IMG/VR virus record: IMGVR_UViG_3300032268_000604 | Span: 1-49,119 of that record | Source: a virus | Reading direction: 5' to 3' (one strand) | DNA length: 49,119 nucleotides | In this document: positions 47,736-49,119 of the stretch, piece by piece | Numbering within the stretch: position 1 is the first letter of the stretch | Layout of the letters: the number at the start of each line of letters is the position of its first letter | Notes under the pieces: generated by a model | Told to the model about the DNA's origin: nothing | Seen by the model: the letters and a program-made list of their open reading frames with translations, nothing else | Database searches by the model: none | Position numbers and translations under genes: made by a program

Positions 47736-48516
47736 TGTTGCCCTACTACAAGCTGCCAGTGGTCTTGAAAGACTCATGGTTGGCGTACCTCAAAGCGGAC
47801 CAATAAAAGATAGCAATGTTGCACAGATATCTGCTTTGCTATACTACCAAGCCAATGTATTAAACAAGCTAGAAAGCAATGCTGCTTTTCAAAAGCTTTT
47901 TAAAAAAACAATATTTTCTCAAATAGATAAAGAATTTGGGGAATACATAGATTCAAAAGCTAGAATTAAGCCACAGTCTTTGCACCACGTATACGAGTGG
48001 AATAGGGTTGGTAGCCCAACTGCAAGACTGTTTAAGCTAAAGCAAATAGACTCTATGGGTTTATCTTTTAAAATAGATTTTGATTACAAGATGTCAAAGA
48101 ACTCAGTCCCATCAAAGAATAAAAAGCAAAAGAAAAAGTACATATTTGCAAATAAGGCGTCTGTAATGGAAATAGGTTTACCTGTAGTCATCAGGCCAAA
48201 GTCAGCAGAACGATTGGTATTTGAACTAGACGGCATAACTGTATTTATGCCAAAGGGTTCATCTGTAACAGTAAAGAGACCTGGAGGCTCTGCTGCAAGA
48301 AATCAATTTAAGCTGGCGTATAGTCAATATTTTTCTGGACAGCTTGTGAGTGCAGCAATTAGGAACTCTGGATTCCAGAACATATTTAATTTAAAGATGG
48401 CTCAATCTTTAGATGCACCTTTAGATATCAAGAAAGTTAAATATTCTTTCTCGCCAAACACAGTTAAAAAGCAGGCGGACGCAGCATTAGAAAGATCATT
48501 TGGAGGTTCATTATGA
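47671..48516 (+). CDS. Head-tail joining protein, start uncertain
   Basis: Up to 281 residues if it begins at the TTG at 47671, overlapping the stopper gene by 65 nt; the first in-frame ATG is at 47776 and gives 246 residues. Basic in the middle (KMSKNSVPSKNKKQKKKYIF). C-terminal LVSAAIRNSGFQNIFN is helical. Probably an HK97 gp10-like adaptor, judged from position and size. Confidence 0.55.
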   Translation: MDQYLLTTPLQRDRRIRLLESNVALLQAASGLERLMVGVPQSGPIKDSNVAQISALLYYQANVLNKLESNAAFQKLFKKTIFSQIDKEFGEYIDSKARIKPQSLHHVYEWNRVGSPTARLFKLKQIDSMGLSFKIDFDYKMSKNSVPSKNKKQKKKYIFANKASVMEIGLPVVIRPKSAERLVFELDGITVFMPKGSSVTVKRPGGSAARNQFKLAYSQYFSGQLVSAAIRNSGFQNIFNLKMAQSLDAPLDIKKVKYSFSPNTVKKQADAALERSFGGSL

Positions 48517-49022
48517 CAGTAGACTATAACATAGATGCAATGTATGAAATTAGAAAGCACCTGTGGGAAGAGCTAAAGACCCATAAGTTATTCAAGGCAT
48601 CAGATTATTATATAGAGAATTCTGGAACAGAGATAATTCCTATTATCCCAGTCCAGCAACAGCCAGACCTGAATCAATTTTTGAGCGGAAAGGCTCATAT
48701 AGTCTATGACAAGACAGGGCTATCCTACGAAGAGAATTGGATGATTTGCTGCGAAAAGATACTGTTTACAATATATTCAACAGATGTATCTGAGATTAAT
48801 TCAATTAGGAATTTAATGCTTGACGTATTTAGGAGAATGGACCTTTCGGCAAAAGACCTAAATAAAAGCAAAGATACAGATAAGATTATATTTTTTAATA
48901 CCATGGTCTTAGAAATAACCCCAACGGAGCCATCCATGGAGCTTGACGGATTCCTTTCTACGGATGTAATCCTTGAGGTTAAATATGCCAGAGTTACTGA
49001 TCGACTAGGACGCTTCGAGTAG
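48513..49022 (+). CDS. Tail terminator-like protein
   Basis: 169 residues. Order fits tail-terminator proteins: helix YEIRKHLWEELKTH, strand segments (IVYDKTGLSYEENWMICCEKILFTIYSTD) and a later strand VMLEITPTEPS. Overlaps the previous gene by ATGA. The major tail protein would be expected next, beyond the window. Positions 49023-49119 show no gene. Confidence 0.65.
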   Translation: MTVDYNIDAMYEIRKHLWEELKTHKLFKASDYYIENSGTEIIPIIPVQQQPDLNQFLSGKAHIVYDKTGLSYEENWMICCEKILFTIYSTDVSEINSIRNLMLDVFRRMDLSAKDLNKSKDTDKIIFFNTMVLEITPTEPSMELDGFLSTDVILEVKYARVTDRLGRFE

Positions 49023-49119
49023 TTTGCCTTTTGGCCCCTTATACTATAAAATTAGACTAGAGGAAAAGAGCCTAGCCAGCTTTTGATTTATCTTTAAAAG
49101 TAAGTCAATATATATATAT

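Noticed and set aside
1-49119. CRISPR array, insertion sequence or integrase
   Set aside because: No spaced direct repeats of CRISPR type, transposase or recombinase motifs were seen. The phage may be virulent, though lysogeny genes could be outside the window.

Overview
This window looks like part of a tailed-phage (Caudoviricetes) genome. It has an HK97-type head module (portal, prohead protease with scaffold, major capsid protein, head-tail connectors), a large tail-fibre block, a holin and a lysozyme-like endolysin, a class II ribonucleotide reductase, two tRNA genes and a long run of very small early genes. No terminase, tape measure or polymerase gene lies inside the window. The DNA is AT-rich. 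DUF932, GP88-family and class II NrdJ proteins, frequent leaderless starts, TTATCCACA DnaA boxes and TGTGA-N6-TCACA (CRP/GlxR-type) sites together suggest an actinobacterial host of low GC, for example an aquatic actinobacterium. The host is inference only.

Layout. (1) Positions 1-7,650, minus strand: about 24 small early genes, many shorter than 60 codons, coupled by TAATG or ATGA overlaps. Their promoters share one unusual bipartite form, TGTCAG-N10-TAYAAT, followed by a leader with AACGAAAGG. Nine CRP-type palindromes lie upstream of these promoters, with centre-to-centre distances of 54-55, 64-65 or 74-75 bp, so they fall on one face of the helix. Three intergenic regions also carry eight perfect DnaA boxes. 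(2) 7,650-10,060, plus strand: a membrane micropeptide, a zinc-binding micropeptide, tRNA-Ile(UAU), three 2-oxoglutarate/Fe(II) (2OG) oxygenases and a small protein. (3) 10,060-16,250: a P-loop sulfotransferase-like gene (plus) and, on minus, an endolysin-led operon with a zinc ribbon, a sulfotransferase, a cytochrome P450 and a cupin-like protein. Tandem hairpins follow, then a second promoter driving one intact and one degenerate 2OG oxygenase. (4) 16,500-18,750, plus: class II ribonucleotide reductase and holin. (5) 18,800-30,960, plus: tail-fibre and adhesin genes, including two copies of a cassette made of an Mtd-N-like fibre followed by an adhesin with FGFTP pentapeptide repeats and a Hint-like C-terminal domain. 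(6) 30,960-38,313, plus: eleven overlapping genes, including four 2OG oxygenases, a GlcNAc-transferase-like (GT60-like) protein, two DUF6065-like paralogues and an SDR oxidoreductase. (7) 38,346-49,022, plus: a collagen-like fibre with an S74 chaperone domain, a LamG-like protein, then portal to tail-terminator head genes.

How it may fit together. The early region appears wired to host regulators (CRP/GlxR, DnaA). The two blocks of hydroxylases, with a P450, sulfotransferases, an SDR and a glycosyltransferase of the family that glycosylates hydroxyproline, flank tail proteins rich in proline repeats (collagen-like G-X-Y and FGFTP). The most exciting hypothesis is a phage-encoded pathway that hydroxylates and then glycosylates or sulfates its own fibres or host surface molecules. 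This is inference from family and position; no substrate can be read from sequence.
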